The position numbers were made by a program, and so were the translations under genes. The notes beneath the pieces were generated by a model. That model saw only the letters and a program-made list of their open reading frames with translations, was not told where the DNA came from and searched no databases. From contig CAIMVC010000214.1 in the NCBI GenBank assembly GCA_903844825.1, positions 1 to 42,415 of the forward strand: a stretch of DNA of 42,415 nucleotides. Reading direction: 5' to 3'. Positions 25,255-33,891 of the stretch are shown one piece after another. Every line of letters starts with the position of its first letter. The stretch's first letter is position 1. This DNA comes from an uncultured Burkholderiales bacterium (lineage in GTDB: Bacteria > Pseudomonadota > Gammaproteobacteria > Burkholderiales > Burkholderiaceae_C).

Positions 25255-25875
25255 ATGATCAACGAACAAATGAGTAGTGAATTGGAGATTCGGCAGTTGG
25301 TCGAGCGCTGGGCGCTCTGGCGCGACGCGGGTGACTGGGAGCGCTTTGCCACGGTCTGGCATCCAGATGGCGTGATGATGGCGACGTGGTTTCAGGGTCC
25401 GTTTGCGGAGTTCATTCGCGTCACCATTGAAGGCTGGAACAAGGGGGTGAGCATCTTGCACTTCTTGGGTGGCAGCGCTGTTGAGGTGGCGGGTGATCGC
25501 GCTATTTGCCAGACCAAAATGACCATTTCCCAGCGCGGCATGGTCGAGGGGGCAGATGGCCCGGTGCTCTGCGACGTGGTGTGCACCGGTCGTTTTTACG
25601 ATTTTCTGACCCGCCATGAAGGTCGGTGGACGTTGCTGCACCGTCAGCCGATTTACGAAAAAGACCGGATTGATCCCGTCGATTCTTCGGCCACCCTCCA
25701 GCTCGACCAGCAGGCGCTGGCGGCGTTTCCCGAGGGCTATCGTCACCTGGCCTACATCCAGACGCGCATTGGCTACCAGGTCAAGCTGGACATGCCGATG
25801 CTCAAGGGGCCAGTGGTGCAGGAACTCTACCAACGCGGCGCGCGCTGGCTGGCGGGTGGCGCACTCGAGCGCTGA
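25255..25875 (+). CDS. NTF2-like/SnoaL-like protein
   Basis: This 206-residue protein has a SnoaL-like (NTF2 superfamily) N-terminal part. LVERWALWRDAGDWERFATVWHPDG, shown here as one motif region at about residues 15-40, is typical, with a C-terminal extension beyond residue 140. The family includes dehydratases, cyclases and isomerases, and many members of unknown function. GGAAAAATCAA precedes the ATG at 25255. A second ATG five codons later is possible. It follows the Dabb gene by 39 bases. It may process a product of dioxygenase 1. Function is not assigned. Confidence 0.75.
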   Translation: MINEQMSSELEIRQLVERWALWRDAGDWERFATVWHPDGVMMATWFQGPFAEFIRVTIEGWNKGVSILHFLGGSAVEVAGDRAICQTKMTISQRGMVEGADGPVLCDVVCTGRFYDFLTRHEGRWTLLHRQPIYEKDRIDPVDSSATLQLDQQALAAFPEGYRHLAYIQTRIGYQVKLDMPMLKGPVVQELYQRGARWLAGGALER

Positions 25876-26015
25876 GGACTTTTTAAGCTACTTTTCAAGG
25901 GATGTTCCCAGGCTTTTGGAACAGCTTCGCTTGGGCGCCCCAACGCTTCAAGCCGATGGCAGACAAGCGGCAACAGCAAGGCGGCAAGGCATTACGGTAG
26001 TTCAGGAGATAAAAC

Positions 26016-27017
26016 ATGATTAGAACGAGAAGAAATTTCAGCGTGGCAGGCTTGGCAAGCCTGGCGGGCCTGGCCTTGGTGCTGCTGGCTGGCGTGCATG
26101 CGCCGGTATCGGCGCAGGGCTATCCCAACAAGGCCCTGAAAGTGGTGGTGCCACAGCCACCCGGCGGTGGCTTTGACTTTGTCGGTCGCCTGTTGTCGGA
26201 TCGTCTGGCCAAGTCGCTGGGCCAGCCGGTGGTGGTTGAAAACCGGCCGGGCTCGGGCACGCTGGTGGGCACCGATGCCGTGGCCAAGGCGGCGCCGGAT
26301 GGCTACACCCTGCTGGTCGGCTCGGTCTCCAACCTGGCGATCAATCCCGGTCTGTATCGCAATTTGCCCTATGACAGCTTGCGTGACTTCGAGCCGGTCG
26401 GCCTGGCGGTGGCCTACAGCTACACGCTGGTGGCGCGCAAGGACTTGCCCTTTAATTCCTTGAAAGACCTGATCGCCCACGCCAAGGCCAATCCACGCAA
26501 GCTCACGTATGCGTCTGGCGGCAATGGCTCTGGCCAGCATGTGCTGGCGGCCGCTCTGTGGCATCTTGCCGGAGTTGAGCTGGTGCATGTGCCTTACCGC
26601 GGCGCGCAAGCGGCCTACCAGGATCTGCTCGGGGGCCGAGTAGACCTGTTTTTTGACCTCTCGCCGACGGCGCGTGGGCAGATTGAGGGTGGCACGCTCA
26701 AGCCGCTGGTGGTCTCGGGCAGCGGGCGCCTGCCGTTTCATCCTGATGTGCCGACCATCACCGAAACCGGGGTCGCTGCACTCGAGCTCGAATCCTGGTT
26801 CGGCCTCTTTGTGCCTGCAAAAACACCGGCCGATGTTCAAGACCGTTTGCGTGCAGAACTGTCCAAGGTCATTGCAGCACCCGACGTGGTCGATATCTTT
26901 CGCAAGGCTGGCGGCAAGTCGCTGGCGCTGAACGCAACCGAGACGCGTGCGCTGGTGCGGCGCGATGTCGAGCGCTGGACCCGCCTGACCCGTGACCTCG
27001 ACATCAAGCCCGAGTAG
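26016..27017 (+). CDS. Bug-family solute-binding protein (TctC-like), second of three
   Basis: This is a 333-residue secreted protein. A long signal region (hydrophobic LAGLALVLLAGVHAPVSA) is cleaved near SAQG. Markers YPNKALKVVVPQPPGGG, VVVENRPGSGTLVG and DGYTLL identify the Bug family. The start has GGAGATAAAAC upstream. It is separated from the NTF2-like gene by 140 bases with no recognised promoter or terminator. It belongs with the dioxygenase 1 unit. No matching TctAB permease is encoded here. Ligand unknown. Confidence 0.88.
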   Translation: MIRTRRNFSVAGLASLAGLALVLLAGVHAPVSAQGYPNKALKVVVPQPPGGGFDFVGRLLSDRLAKSLGQPVVVENRPGSGTLVGTDAVAKAAPDGYTLLVGSVSNLAINPGLYRNLPYDSLRDFEPVGLAVAYSYTLVARKDLPFNSLKDLIAHAKANPRKLTYASGGNGSGQHVLAAALWHLAGVELVHVPYRGAQAAYQDLLGGRVDLFFDLSPTARGQIEGGTLKPLVVSGSGRLPFHPDVPTITETGVAALELESWFGLFVPAKTPADVQDRLRAELSKVIAAPDVVDIFRKAGGKSLALNATETRALVRRDVERWTRLTRDLDIKPE

Positions 27018-27088
27018 CGTCTGCTTGCAGACCGTCTTGAGACTTCCCTTAAGCTCCTGTTTCCTTTAACTTTTCAAGAAGATATCCC

Positions 27089-27673
27089 ATGCGAATTTCT
27101 GATGCCAGTCTCGACCAGCTGTTTTTCAAGGCCCGCACGGCCAATGGCTTTATGGACAAGCCAGTGCCTGCCGAACTGCTCAAGGAGGCCTACGACATAG
27201 CCAAAATGGGCGCCACCTCCATGAATGCACAGCCCACGCGCTATGTGTTTTTGACAACGCCGCAAGCGCGTGAGCGGCTGCTGCCGGCGCTGTCGGCTGG
27301 CAACCTCGAAAAAACCCGGCTCGCCCCCGTCACCGTCATCGTGGCCACCGACACCCGCTTTTACGAGCACATGCCGACGGTCTGGCACAACCCGGGCGCC
27401 AAGGAAATGTTTGAAGGCAACAAGCCCATGGCGGACGCCACCGCCACGCGCAACAGCACCCTCGGTGGCGCTTATTTCATGATCGCTGCCCGTGCGGTGG
27501 GCCTGGACTGTGGCCCCATGAGCGGGGTCGATCTGGCCAAGGTCAATGCGGAGTTTTTCCCGGACGGGCGTTTCCAGACCAACTTCCTCATCAACCTGGG
27601 TTACGGCGACAACAGCAAGCTGTTCGATCGCAACCCGCGTCTGAGTTTTGAGCAGGCCTGCAGCGTTCTGTGA
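27089..27673 (+). CDS. RutE/HBN1-like nitroreductase-fold flavoenzyme
   Basis: This 194-residue protein belongs to the FMN-dependent nitroreductase superfamily, in the subgroup of RutE (malonic semialdehyde reductase). KMGATSMNAQPTRYVF near residues 39-54 and FLINLGYGDNSKLFDRNPRLSF at the C-terminus are diagnostic stretches, the latter from about 172. It lies 71 bases after the Bug gene. No other rut gene is present, so pyrimidine degradation is unlikely. It may reduce a semialdehyde, quinone or nitro group in the pathway. A hairpin terminator follows. Confidence 0.85.
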   Translation: MRISDASLDQLFFKARTANGFMDKPVPAELLKEAYDIAKMGATSMNAQPTRYVFLTTPQARERLLPALSAGNLEKTRLAPVTVIVATDTRFYEHMPTVWHNPGAKEMFEGNKPMADATATRNSTLGGAYFMIAARAVGLDCGPMSGVDLAKVNAEFFPDGRFQTNFLINLGYGDNSKLFDRNPRLSFEQACSVL

Positions 27674-27678
27674 CGCAG

Positions 27679-27721
27679 GCGCCGTTCGCACCCGATTCAG
27701 GGTGCGGGCGGCGCAGGTTTT
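27679..27721 (+). terminator. Terminator after the RutE-like gene
   Basis: An upper stem CGCACCC/GGGTGCG (27687-27693 with 27700-27706) sits on a lower stem GCGCC/GGCGC (27679-27683 with 27710-27714). AGGTTTT follows. It would end the dioxygenase 1 transcript, so dioxygenase 2 would need its own promoter in 27722-27790. No clear -35/-10 pair was recognised there. Confidence 0.55.
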
Positions 27722-27790
27722 GATGCGTTGAAGCGCTATCTCAGACACACACCATCGGCCCCGTGCGGCCAGCTAACAAGGAGACAAGAC

Positions 27791-28690
27791 ATGGCTCAGT
27801 TGGAAGTAGGAATGCAGGACCTGGCACAGGCCGTGATTGACCGCATGGCAGACAGCAAGGATCCGCGCTTTAAGCAGGTCATGAGCTCGCTTGTGACACA
27901 TCTGCACGCGTTTGTGCAGGACGTCCAGCTCACGCCAGACGAGTGGATGGCGGCCATTGAATTTCTGACGGCCACCGGCAAGATGTGCGACGAAAAACGC
28001 CAGGAATTCATTTTGCTGTCCGACACGCTGGGCGTGTCGATGGCGGTGGTGGGGATCGAGCAGGCCAAGGGGGCTGCGGCGCTCAAGGCTGATCCCCCCA
28101 AGCTGGCACCGACCGAGGCCACAGTGCTGGGCCCGTTTTTCTGGGAGGGTGCACCTGAGCTCGCCCTGGGCGCCGACATCAAGGGCGTCAGCTCTGGCAC
28201 GCCGGCCTACTACCACGGCCGCGTGACCGATACCGCGGGCACGCCGGTGGCGGGCTGCACCCTGGACGTCTGGTCCGGTGACGGCGACGGCTTTTATGAT
28301 TTGCAAAAAGGCCCCGACGCGCCGATGGCCCTGCGCGCCCGCTTTCATACCGATGCCGATGGCAATTACAGCTTCTGGTCGATCAGGCCGGCCTATTACC
28401 CGGTCCCCGACGACGGCCCGGTGGGCGGCATGCTGCGCCGCATGGGACGCCACCCGAACCGGCCTGGCCATATGCACACCATGCTCAGCGCGCCTGGCCA
28501 TGAACGCCTGATCACGCACCTGTTTGTCTCTGACAGTCCCTTCCTCGATTCGGATGCCGTGTTCGGTGTGCGCAACAGCCTGATTGTTGAGTTCCAGGCC
28601 CATCCCGCCGGCCAGGCACCGGACGGCCGGGTTCTCGATCAGCCCTTTGATGTGGCGCACTACGACTTCAGGCTGGTGCCTTCGGTCTGA
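27791..28690 (+). CDS. Intradiol ring-cleavage dioxygenase 2, hydroxyquinol 1,2-dioxygenase-like
   Basis: This 299-residue protein is a second intradiol dioxygenase with the same layout as dioxygenase 1. Iron ligands are Y169 in GFYDLQ, Y203 in YYPVPDDGP, and H227 and H229 in RPGHMH. It keeps the family segment EFLTATGKMCDEKRQEF but differs in many positions and has an insertion before the catalytic domain (residues 92-105). The ATG at 27791 has the strong ribosome site AAGGAG. It is followed by a citryl-CoA-lyase-like gene and a CaiB-type transferase rather than small barrel proteins. The substrate could be a substituted hydroxyquinol or catechol; hydroxyquinol itself is also possible. Confidence 0.88.
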   Translation: MAQLEVGMQDLAQAVIDRMADSKDPRFKQVMSSLVTHLHAFVQDVQLTPDEWMAAIEFLTATGKMCDEKRQEFILLSDTLGVSMAVVGIEQAKGAAALKADPPKLAPTEATVLGPFFWEGAPELALGADIKGVSSGTPAYYHGRVTDTAGTPVAGCTLDVWSGDGDGFYDLQKGPDAPMALRARFHTDADGNYSFWSIRPAYYPVPDDGPVGGMLRRMGRHPNRPGHMHTMLSAPGHERLITHLFVSDSPFLDSDAVFGVRNSLIVEFQAHPAGQAPDGRVLDQPFDVAHYDFRLVPSV

Positions 28691-28724
28691 GCACGTCTTT
28701 TAATTTTTTTACGGGAGACCCATC

Positions 28725-29522
28725 TTGAAAATTGGCAAGGCCACTGCGCCCCGCTCAGCGATATGTACCTCGAACGAAAACACGATTGTGGTGCGAGGCA
28801 ATGACCTGGCCCGTGACCTGATTGGGCACATTAATTTCGGTGACTATTTTTTCCTGCTGGTGACCGGTCGCCGTGCGGATGCCGCTACCAGTGCCGTGCT
28901 CAATGCCACGCTGGTGGCGATTGCCGAACATGGCCTGGTGCCTAGCGTGCAGGCAGCGCGCATGACGCTGGCTGCTGCGCCTGATGCCATGCAAGGCGCG
29001 GTGGCTGCCGGCATTCTGGGTTCGGGTTCGGTGATTTTGGGTGCGTCGGAAACCGCCGGTCGGCTGTACCTCGCGATCGAAAAAGAAGCCGAAAAACACG
29101 CGGGTGACCTGCACGCTGCGGCCCGTGTGGTGGTGGCCGACCTGCGCGCCCGCAGGTTGCCGATTGCCGGCTACGGCCACCCCGAGCACAAGGCGGGTGA
29201 TCCCCGGGTCGGGCGTTTGTTCGAGGTCTCGGCACAGGCCGGCGCTGGTCAGCGCTATGTGGAGATCGCCAAGGTGGTCGAGGCGATCATCCCCGAGGTC
29301 GTTGGCAAGCCGCTCAAGCTCAATGTGTCAGGCGCTATTCCGGCGGTCCTGTTGGGGGTGGGTTTCCCGGTCAATGCGCTCAAGGGGGTTCCGATGCTGG
29401 CGCGCACGGCCAGCCTGATTGCGCACCTCAACGAAGAGTTGGACGATCCGATTGGTTTTGCGCTGTCTTACCAGGCCTCGCGCGAACAGGAATACACCGG
29501 CGCCATGCCTTCGGGCAGCTGA
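28725..29522 (+). CDS. Citryl-CoA lyase/citrate synthase-like protein
   Basis: This 265-residue protein resembles the citrate-synthase-like domain of citryl-CoA lyase and ATP-citrate lyase. EHGLVPS carries H69 and GHPEHKAGDPR carries H152/H155, both at expected catalytic positions. The segment LNVSGAIPAVLLGVGFP has serine (S202) where ATP-citrate lyase has the catalytic aspartate (LNVDG). The TTG at 28725 has GGGAGA about 7 bases upstream. It lies 34 bases after dioxygenase 2 and 8 bases before the CaiB-type gene. It probably makes or breaks a C-C bond in a CoA thioester, but the chemistry is uncertain given the replaced residue. Confidence 0.8.
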   Translation: MKIGKATAPRSAICTSNENTIVVRGNDLARDLIGHINFGDYFFLLVTGRRADAATSAVLNATLVAIAEHGLVPSVQAARMTLAAAPDAMQGAVAAGILGSGSVILGASETAGRLYLAIEKEAEKHAGDLHAAARVVVADLRARRLPIAGYGHPEHKAGDPRVGRLFEVSAQAGAGQRYVEIAKVVEAIIPEVVGKPLKLNVSGAIPAVLLGVGFPVNALKGVPMLARTASLIAHLNEELDDPIGFALSYQASREQEYTGAMPSGS

Positions 29523-29530
29523 GTTGCCAG

Positions 29531-30709
29531 ATGGCCAAGGTACTTCATGATCTCAAGGTCGTCGAGCACGGCACCTTCATTACCGGGCCGGCCGCCTCCA
29601 TGCTGCTGGCCGACCTGGGTGCCGACGTGGTCAAGGTCGAACTGCCGGGAACGGGTGATCCGTTTCGGGCCTTCAAGGGCGAGTTGTACAGCCCGCATTT
29701 TCAGACCTACAACCGCAACAAGCGCAGCATCACGCTCAACACCAAGGACGCGGCCGATCTGGCCCGCTTTGATGAGCTGATCCGCGAAGCAGACGTCTAC
29801 ATTCAGAATTTTCGACCCGGCGTAGCCGAGCAAATTGGTGCGGGCGAGGAGCGCCTGCGCAAAATCAACCCGCGGCTGATTTACTGCGCCATCAGCGGTT
29901 TTGGTCCCACCGGCCCCTACGCCGGTCGGCCCAGTTATGACACGGTGGCCCAGGCGGCCAGCGGCTTTTTGGGCTTGTTGATCAACCCGGCCAATCCGCG
30001 TGTGGTCGGGCCGGCGCTGGCCGATGCGCTGACCGGTTTTTATGCCGCCTATGGCGTGCTGGGCGCCGTGCATGAGCGGCACGCCACGGGTGTCGGCCGC
30101 AAGGTCGAGGTGTCGATGCTCGAAGCCATGACGCACTTCAACCTGGATGCGTTCACGCACCTGTTCTCGGCCGACGAGGTCATGGGTCCGTTCAGCCGGC
30201 CCAGCGTGTCGCAGTCTTATGTCATGCAGTGTTCTGATGGCCTGTGGCTGGCGCTGCATATGTCGTCGCCGCCCAAGTTCTGGGAAGGCCTGGCGACGGC
30301 TATGAACCGCCATGATATTTTTGAAGACCCGCGCTTTGCCACGCGGCAGGCGCGTATCGAGCATCAGGAGGCGCTGATGCATGTGTTGGCCGGCATCTTC
30401 AATCAGCACACACGTGCCCACTGGTGCGCGCTGCTGTTGGCACAGGACGTGCCGCATTCACCCATGTACACCACGGCCGAGGTGCCTTTGGACCCGCAGG
30501 CGCAGCACCTTCAATTGTTTGTCGAAACACCGCATCCGGTGTCCGGCACCTTCAAGACCGTGCGCTCGCCGGTGTCGTTTGATGGTGAGCGCTCGCTGGA
30601 TGTCACGGCGCCGCCCTTGCTGGGTCAGCACAACGCCGAGTTTGCGCGCGGCTGGGCTGCGCGTGCCGCCTACCAGCTGACGCCAGCAGCCAACGAGAGC
30701 AAGGCATGA
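29531..30709 (+). CDS. CaiB/BaiF-type class III CoA-transferase
   Basis: This 392-residue protein is a family III CoA-transferase. The N-terminal ADLGADVVKVE region and NRNKRSITLN are characteristic, as is D165 in ADALTGFYAAYG, the likely acyl-anhydride-forming aspartate. The length is normal. It would move CoA between organic acids in the cytoplasm. It follows the citryl-CoA-lyase-like gene by 8 bases and overlaps the next gene by 4 bases, so activation of an acid for the lyase-like enzyme is a natural reading. The acid is unknown. Confidence 0.9.
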   Translation: MAKVLHDLKVVEHGTFITGPAASMLLADLGADVVKVELPGTGDPFRAFKGELYSPHFQTYNRNKRSITLNTKDAADLARFDELIREADVYIQNFRPGVAEQIGAGEERLRKINPRLIYCAISGFGPTGPYAGRPSYDTVAQAASGFLGLLINPANPRVVGPALADALTGFYAAYGVLGAVHERHATGVGRKVEVSMLEAMTHFNLDAFTHLFSADEVMGPFSRPSVSQSYVMQCSDGLWLALHMSSPPKFWEGLATAMNRHDIFEDPRFATRQARIEHQEALMHVLAGIFNQHTRAHWCALLLAQDVPHSPMYTTAEVPLDPQAQHLQLFVETPHPVSGTFKTVRSPVSFDGERSLDVTAPPLLGQHNAEFARGWAARAAYQLTPAANESKA

Positions 30710-31710
30710 TGTCGTTGGTCACTGTCATGCGCCGGGCGCAGCACCGCACGGCAGCCTGCTGGGGGGCTGTGCTGCTTCTGGCAGCAACGCTGGCTGTGCC
30801 TGCCCATGCGCAGGACTTCCCGAGCCGCGCGCTCAAACTGGTGGTGCCCTTTGGGGCGGGGACCACCACCGACATGGTGGCGCGCATCGTGGCCGAGGCC
30901 CTGGCCAAGCCGCTGGGCCAGGCCGTCGTGGTGGAAAACCGGGCTGGCGCCGGTGGTGTGATTGGCTCAGACCAGGTCGCCAAGTCAGCGGCCGATGGCT
31001 ACACCCTCGTCATGGGGACGGTGGGAACGCACGCCATCAACGCCTCCCTGTACAAAAAATTGCCCTACGACCCGATCAAGGATTTCGCACCCATCGCTTT
31101 TGCCGGCTACACGCCGACCTTGCTGGTGGTGGCTGCCAATTCACCTTTGAGGAGTGTCAAGGATCTGGCTGCGCAGGCGGCTCGGCCGGGCAGCCATGTG
31201 AGCTTTGCCTCCGCAGGCAACGGCACGTCCGGCCACCTGGCCGGCGAGCTGCTCAAGGCTCGCGTGGGCGGCGAGATGGTCCACGTCCCCTACAAGGAAG
31301 GCGCACTGGCGCTGACGGACGTGATCGGCGCCCAGGTGCAGTTCATGTTCTATCACCCGGCGGCGGTGCTGCCGCATATCAAGTCGGGCAAGTTGCGCGC
31401 GCTCGGTGTGTCGAGCGCACGCCGCAGTGCATCCGCCCCCGAGGTGCCAGCCATTTCCGAGCTTGGGCACGACTTTGATCTGGTGGCCTGGTTCATGTTG
31501 TATGCACCGGCCGCCACGCCGGCGCCTGCGCTGGTGCGTTTGCGTGATGCCACCGCGCAGGTACTGGCCAACCCCGAGGTGGTGGCCAAGCTGGCCAGCC
31601 AGGGGCTGGAGTTACGCAGCATGAAGCCCGACGAGCTGACCGGCTTTGGCCGTACCGAAATCGCCAAGTGGGCGGAGCTGGTCAAACGCTCGGGCGCTCA
31701 GGTCGATTAG
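30706..31710 (+). CDS. Bug-family solute-binding protein (TctC-like), third of three
   Basis: This is a 334-residue secreted protein with a signal peptide (hydrophobic AVLLLAATLAVPAHAQ, cleavage near AHA-QD). FPSRALKLVVPFGAGTTTDMV, VVVENRAGAGGVIG and DGYTLV mark it as a Bug protein. The ATG overlaps the CaiB-type stop (ATGA), and a second ATG follows immediately. It is clearly different from the other two Bug proteins in the window. No TctAB partner is encoded. It may supply the substrate sensed or transported for the dioxygenase 2 unit. Confidence 0.9.
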   Translation: MMSLVTVMRRAQHRTAACWGAVLLLAATLAVPAHAQDFPSRALKLVVPFGAGTTTDMVARIVAEALAKPLGQAVVVENRAGAGGVIGSDQVAKSAADGYTLVMGTVGTHAINASLYKKLPYDPIKDFAPIAFAGYTPTLLVVAANSPLRSVKDLAAQAARPGSHVSFASAGNGTSGHLAGELLKARVGGEMVHVPYKEGALALTDVIGAQVQFMFYHPAAVLPHIKSGKLRALGVSSARRSASAPEVPAISELGHDFDLVAWFMLYAPAATPAPALVRLRDATAQVLANPEVVAKLASQGLELRSMKPDELTGFGRTEIAKWAELVKRSGAQVD

Positions 31711-31761
31711 TGATTTTTTCTTTTTCGTGACCTTATCTATAAATCAACAGAGGAGACAAGT

Positions 31762-32973
31762 ATGAAGTTTTTACGTCGCTCGTTTATGAGTCGAGTTCTG
31801 TCAACGGTCACTGTGCTGGGCGCGGCGCTGACCCTGGCTTCGACCGCCCAGGCCCAGGCGCCGCTGCGAATCGGCAGCACGCTGGCATTGACCGGGCCGC
31901 TGTCGTCGACGGCCTTGACCCACAAGCTGGTGGGCGAGATTTATGTCGAGCAGATCAATGCCAAGGGTGGCATTTTGGGTCGCAAGCTCGAATGGATCGT
32001 CAAGGACGACCAGTCCTAGCCCGAACTGGCCCGCACGCTGTACGAGCAGTTGGTGACCTCGGACAAGGTCGATTTGCTGATGGGCCCCTACGCGACCGGC
32101 GCCATCTTGTCGGCCATGGGTGTGGCTCAGCGCTACAACAAGGTTCTGGTGCACCACACCTTCGGTATTCCTTCGCTGGCCAAGTACGACATGCAGTTTC
32201 CAGCCTGGTCGCTGGGTGCCGATCCGCAGACTACTGTGCCGAACACCCTGTTCGACGCGCTGGCAGCCTCGCCCAAACCACCGAAGACGATTGCCATCGT
32301 CACCAGCAAATTTCCGTCCATTCACTTCATGTCGCTGGGCGGTCGGGAAGTTGCCAAGAAACGCGGTCTGCAGGAAGTGCTGTTCCTCGAGTGGGATTTT
32401 GGTAACCGCGACTTCGGCCCGATTGCCGCGCGCGTCAAAGATGCCAAGCCTGATCTGGTCTGGATCGGTGACATTGGCCTGGAGGGCAACATGCTGCTCG
32501 ACGCCATGAAGAAGATCGACTACACGCCACCGCTGCACTTTCACTTGTACCCGGCCCCCGGGCCGATGAGCAAGGCTGCCGACGGCAACAATGCCCTGGC
32601 CGTCACCATTTTTGAGGAGCATGCACCGTTTACCAACAACCCCGCAGCGGCGCAGTTCATCAAGATTTTCAATGAGCGGGCCACCAAGCTCAACCTGCCA
32701 GACACCAGCGTGGAAGTGCAGGCTGCCGCTTCGTACTCGGCCTGGCAGATTCTGGAGGCCGGTATTCGCGGCGCCAACAGCTTTGACGACAAAGCCATTG
32801 CCGCCTGGCTGCGCAAGAACCGCGTAGAGACCATTCATGGTCGTCTGCGCTTTGACGGTCCCGGCAACTATGGCGACGACCTGATGAAGATCAAGCAGGT
32901 GCAAAACGGCAAATGGAACGTGGTGTACCCGGCCCAGTTCGCGCCCCCTGGCGTGAAGCTGCAGGTCAAGTAA
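31762..32973 (+). pseudogene. Branched-chain-type ABC transporter binding protein interrupted by TAG
   Basis: The gene encodes a Leu/Ile/Val-type (LivK-like) periplasmic binding protein of 403 residues if the internal stop is read through. The start has a strong ribosome site (GAGGAGACAAGT) and a signal peptide ending near AQA. Codon 86 is TAG (32017-32019), in KDDQS-stop-PELARTLYEQ. The frame continues intact through residues 87-403 with normal receptor sequence. Relatives usually have a lysine here, so one A-to-T change (AAG to TAG) could explain it. No frameshift is visible. It lies just upstream of livH- and livM-like genes. Sequencing error, a recent mutation or an amber suppressor would all fit. 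Confidence 0.85.
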
Positions 32974-33030
32974 TCACCGAGCCTAGCCCCCAGCAAAGCC
33001 CCGAGCAAAGACCAGGAAAGTGGGTTGCAG

Positions 33031-33888
33031 ATGAGTTTCCCGAGCTTTAATTTATTGGCGCAATCCATCCTCTCGGGGATATTCATTGGCGGCCTGTATG
33101 GGTTGATCGGTCTCGGTCTGGGTTTGACCTGGGGCTTGTTGCGTCAGATCAACTTGTCCCATTTCGGGCTGGTTTTTCTGGCCGCCTACCTCAGCTATCA
33201 CATGGCCACGGTGTGGCATGTGGACCCGCTGTTAACGCTGCTGATATTGCCGCCGCTGTTTTTTGTGATCGGTGTGGGCATGCAGTGGGTTTTGTCGCGA
33301 TTTGAAATCTCACCTTTCAATTCGCTGCTGGTGACCTTCGGCATCACCGTGGTCATTGAGAGCGGCATTCAGGCCGTGTGGACGGCCGACTTTCGTCGCC
33401 TCGAGACCCACTACAACGACCTGAAGTTCAGTGTGGGCTCGCTTTATATTCCGGTGCCAGAGCTGGTAACGCTGCTCTTGTCGGTCGGTATTGCTACGTC
33501 GATCTGGGCGGCCATGCGTTTTACCGATCTGGGCAAAGCACTGCGCGCGATGGCCGAGGACGGACAGATCGCCGCGGCCTTTGGCATCAACCAAAAAGGC
33601 ATGTCGCTGATGCTCGCCGGCATTTGCGCGGCCTTGGCTGCAGTGGCCGGAATTTGTCTGGCCTTGACTTTCACGCTGACCCCGTCGCAGATATTCGCGT
33701 GGGTTGGTGTGGTCTTTGCTGCGGTCATGCTTGGGGGCCTGGGCAGTGCGGTGGGGCCTTTGGTGGCGGGCGTCATCATCGGCGTGAGCGAAGCCATCAC
33801 CATGGCCGTGGCGTCGCCCTCATGGGCCCCCATTGTCTCGTTTTCGCTGCTGATCGTGATGTTGTTGTTGCGCCCCGGGAAGATCTAG
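33031..33888 (+). CDS. Branched-chain-type ABC transporter permease (LivH-like)
   Basis: This 285-residue inner-membrane protein has about eight hydrophobic segments. GLYGLIGLGLGLTWGLLRQINLSHFG, in the first half, is the typical LivH region (about residues 20-45). The later GVVFAAVMLGGLGSAVGP is also characteristic. The ATG at 33031 has AGGAAAG upstream. It follows the interrupted binding-protein gene by 57 bases and precedes the fused permease-ATPase by 3 bases. It forms the membrane pore with the LivM part of the next protein. Related systems import amino acids, amides or aromatic acids. Confidence 0.9.
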   Translation: MSFPSFNLLAQSILSGIFIGGLYGLIGLGLGLTWGLLRQINLSHFGLVFLAAYLSYHMATVWHVDPLLTLLILPPLFFVIGVGMQWVLSRFEISPFNSLLVTFGITVVIESGIQAVWTADFRRLETHYNDLKFSVGSLYIPVPELVTLLLSVGIATSIWAAMRFTDLGKALRAMAEDGQIAAAFGINQKGMSLMLAGICAALAAVAGICLALTFTLTPSQIFAWVGVVFAAVMLGGLGSAVGPLVAGVIIGVSEAITMAVASPSWAPIVSFSLLIVMLLLRPGKI

Positions 33889-33891
33889 AAC

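Noticed and set aside
27089-27673. RutE of the pyrimidine (Rut) pathway
   Set aside because: The protein is RutE-like, but no rutA, rutB, rutC, rutD or rutF gene is nearby. A different semialdehyde, quinone or nitro substrate is more likely.
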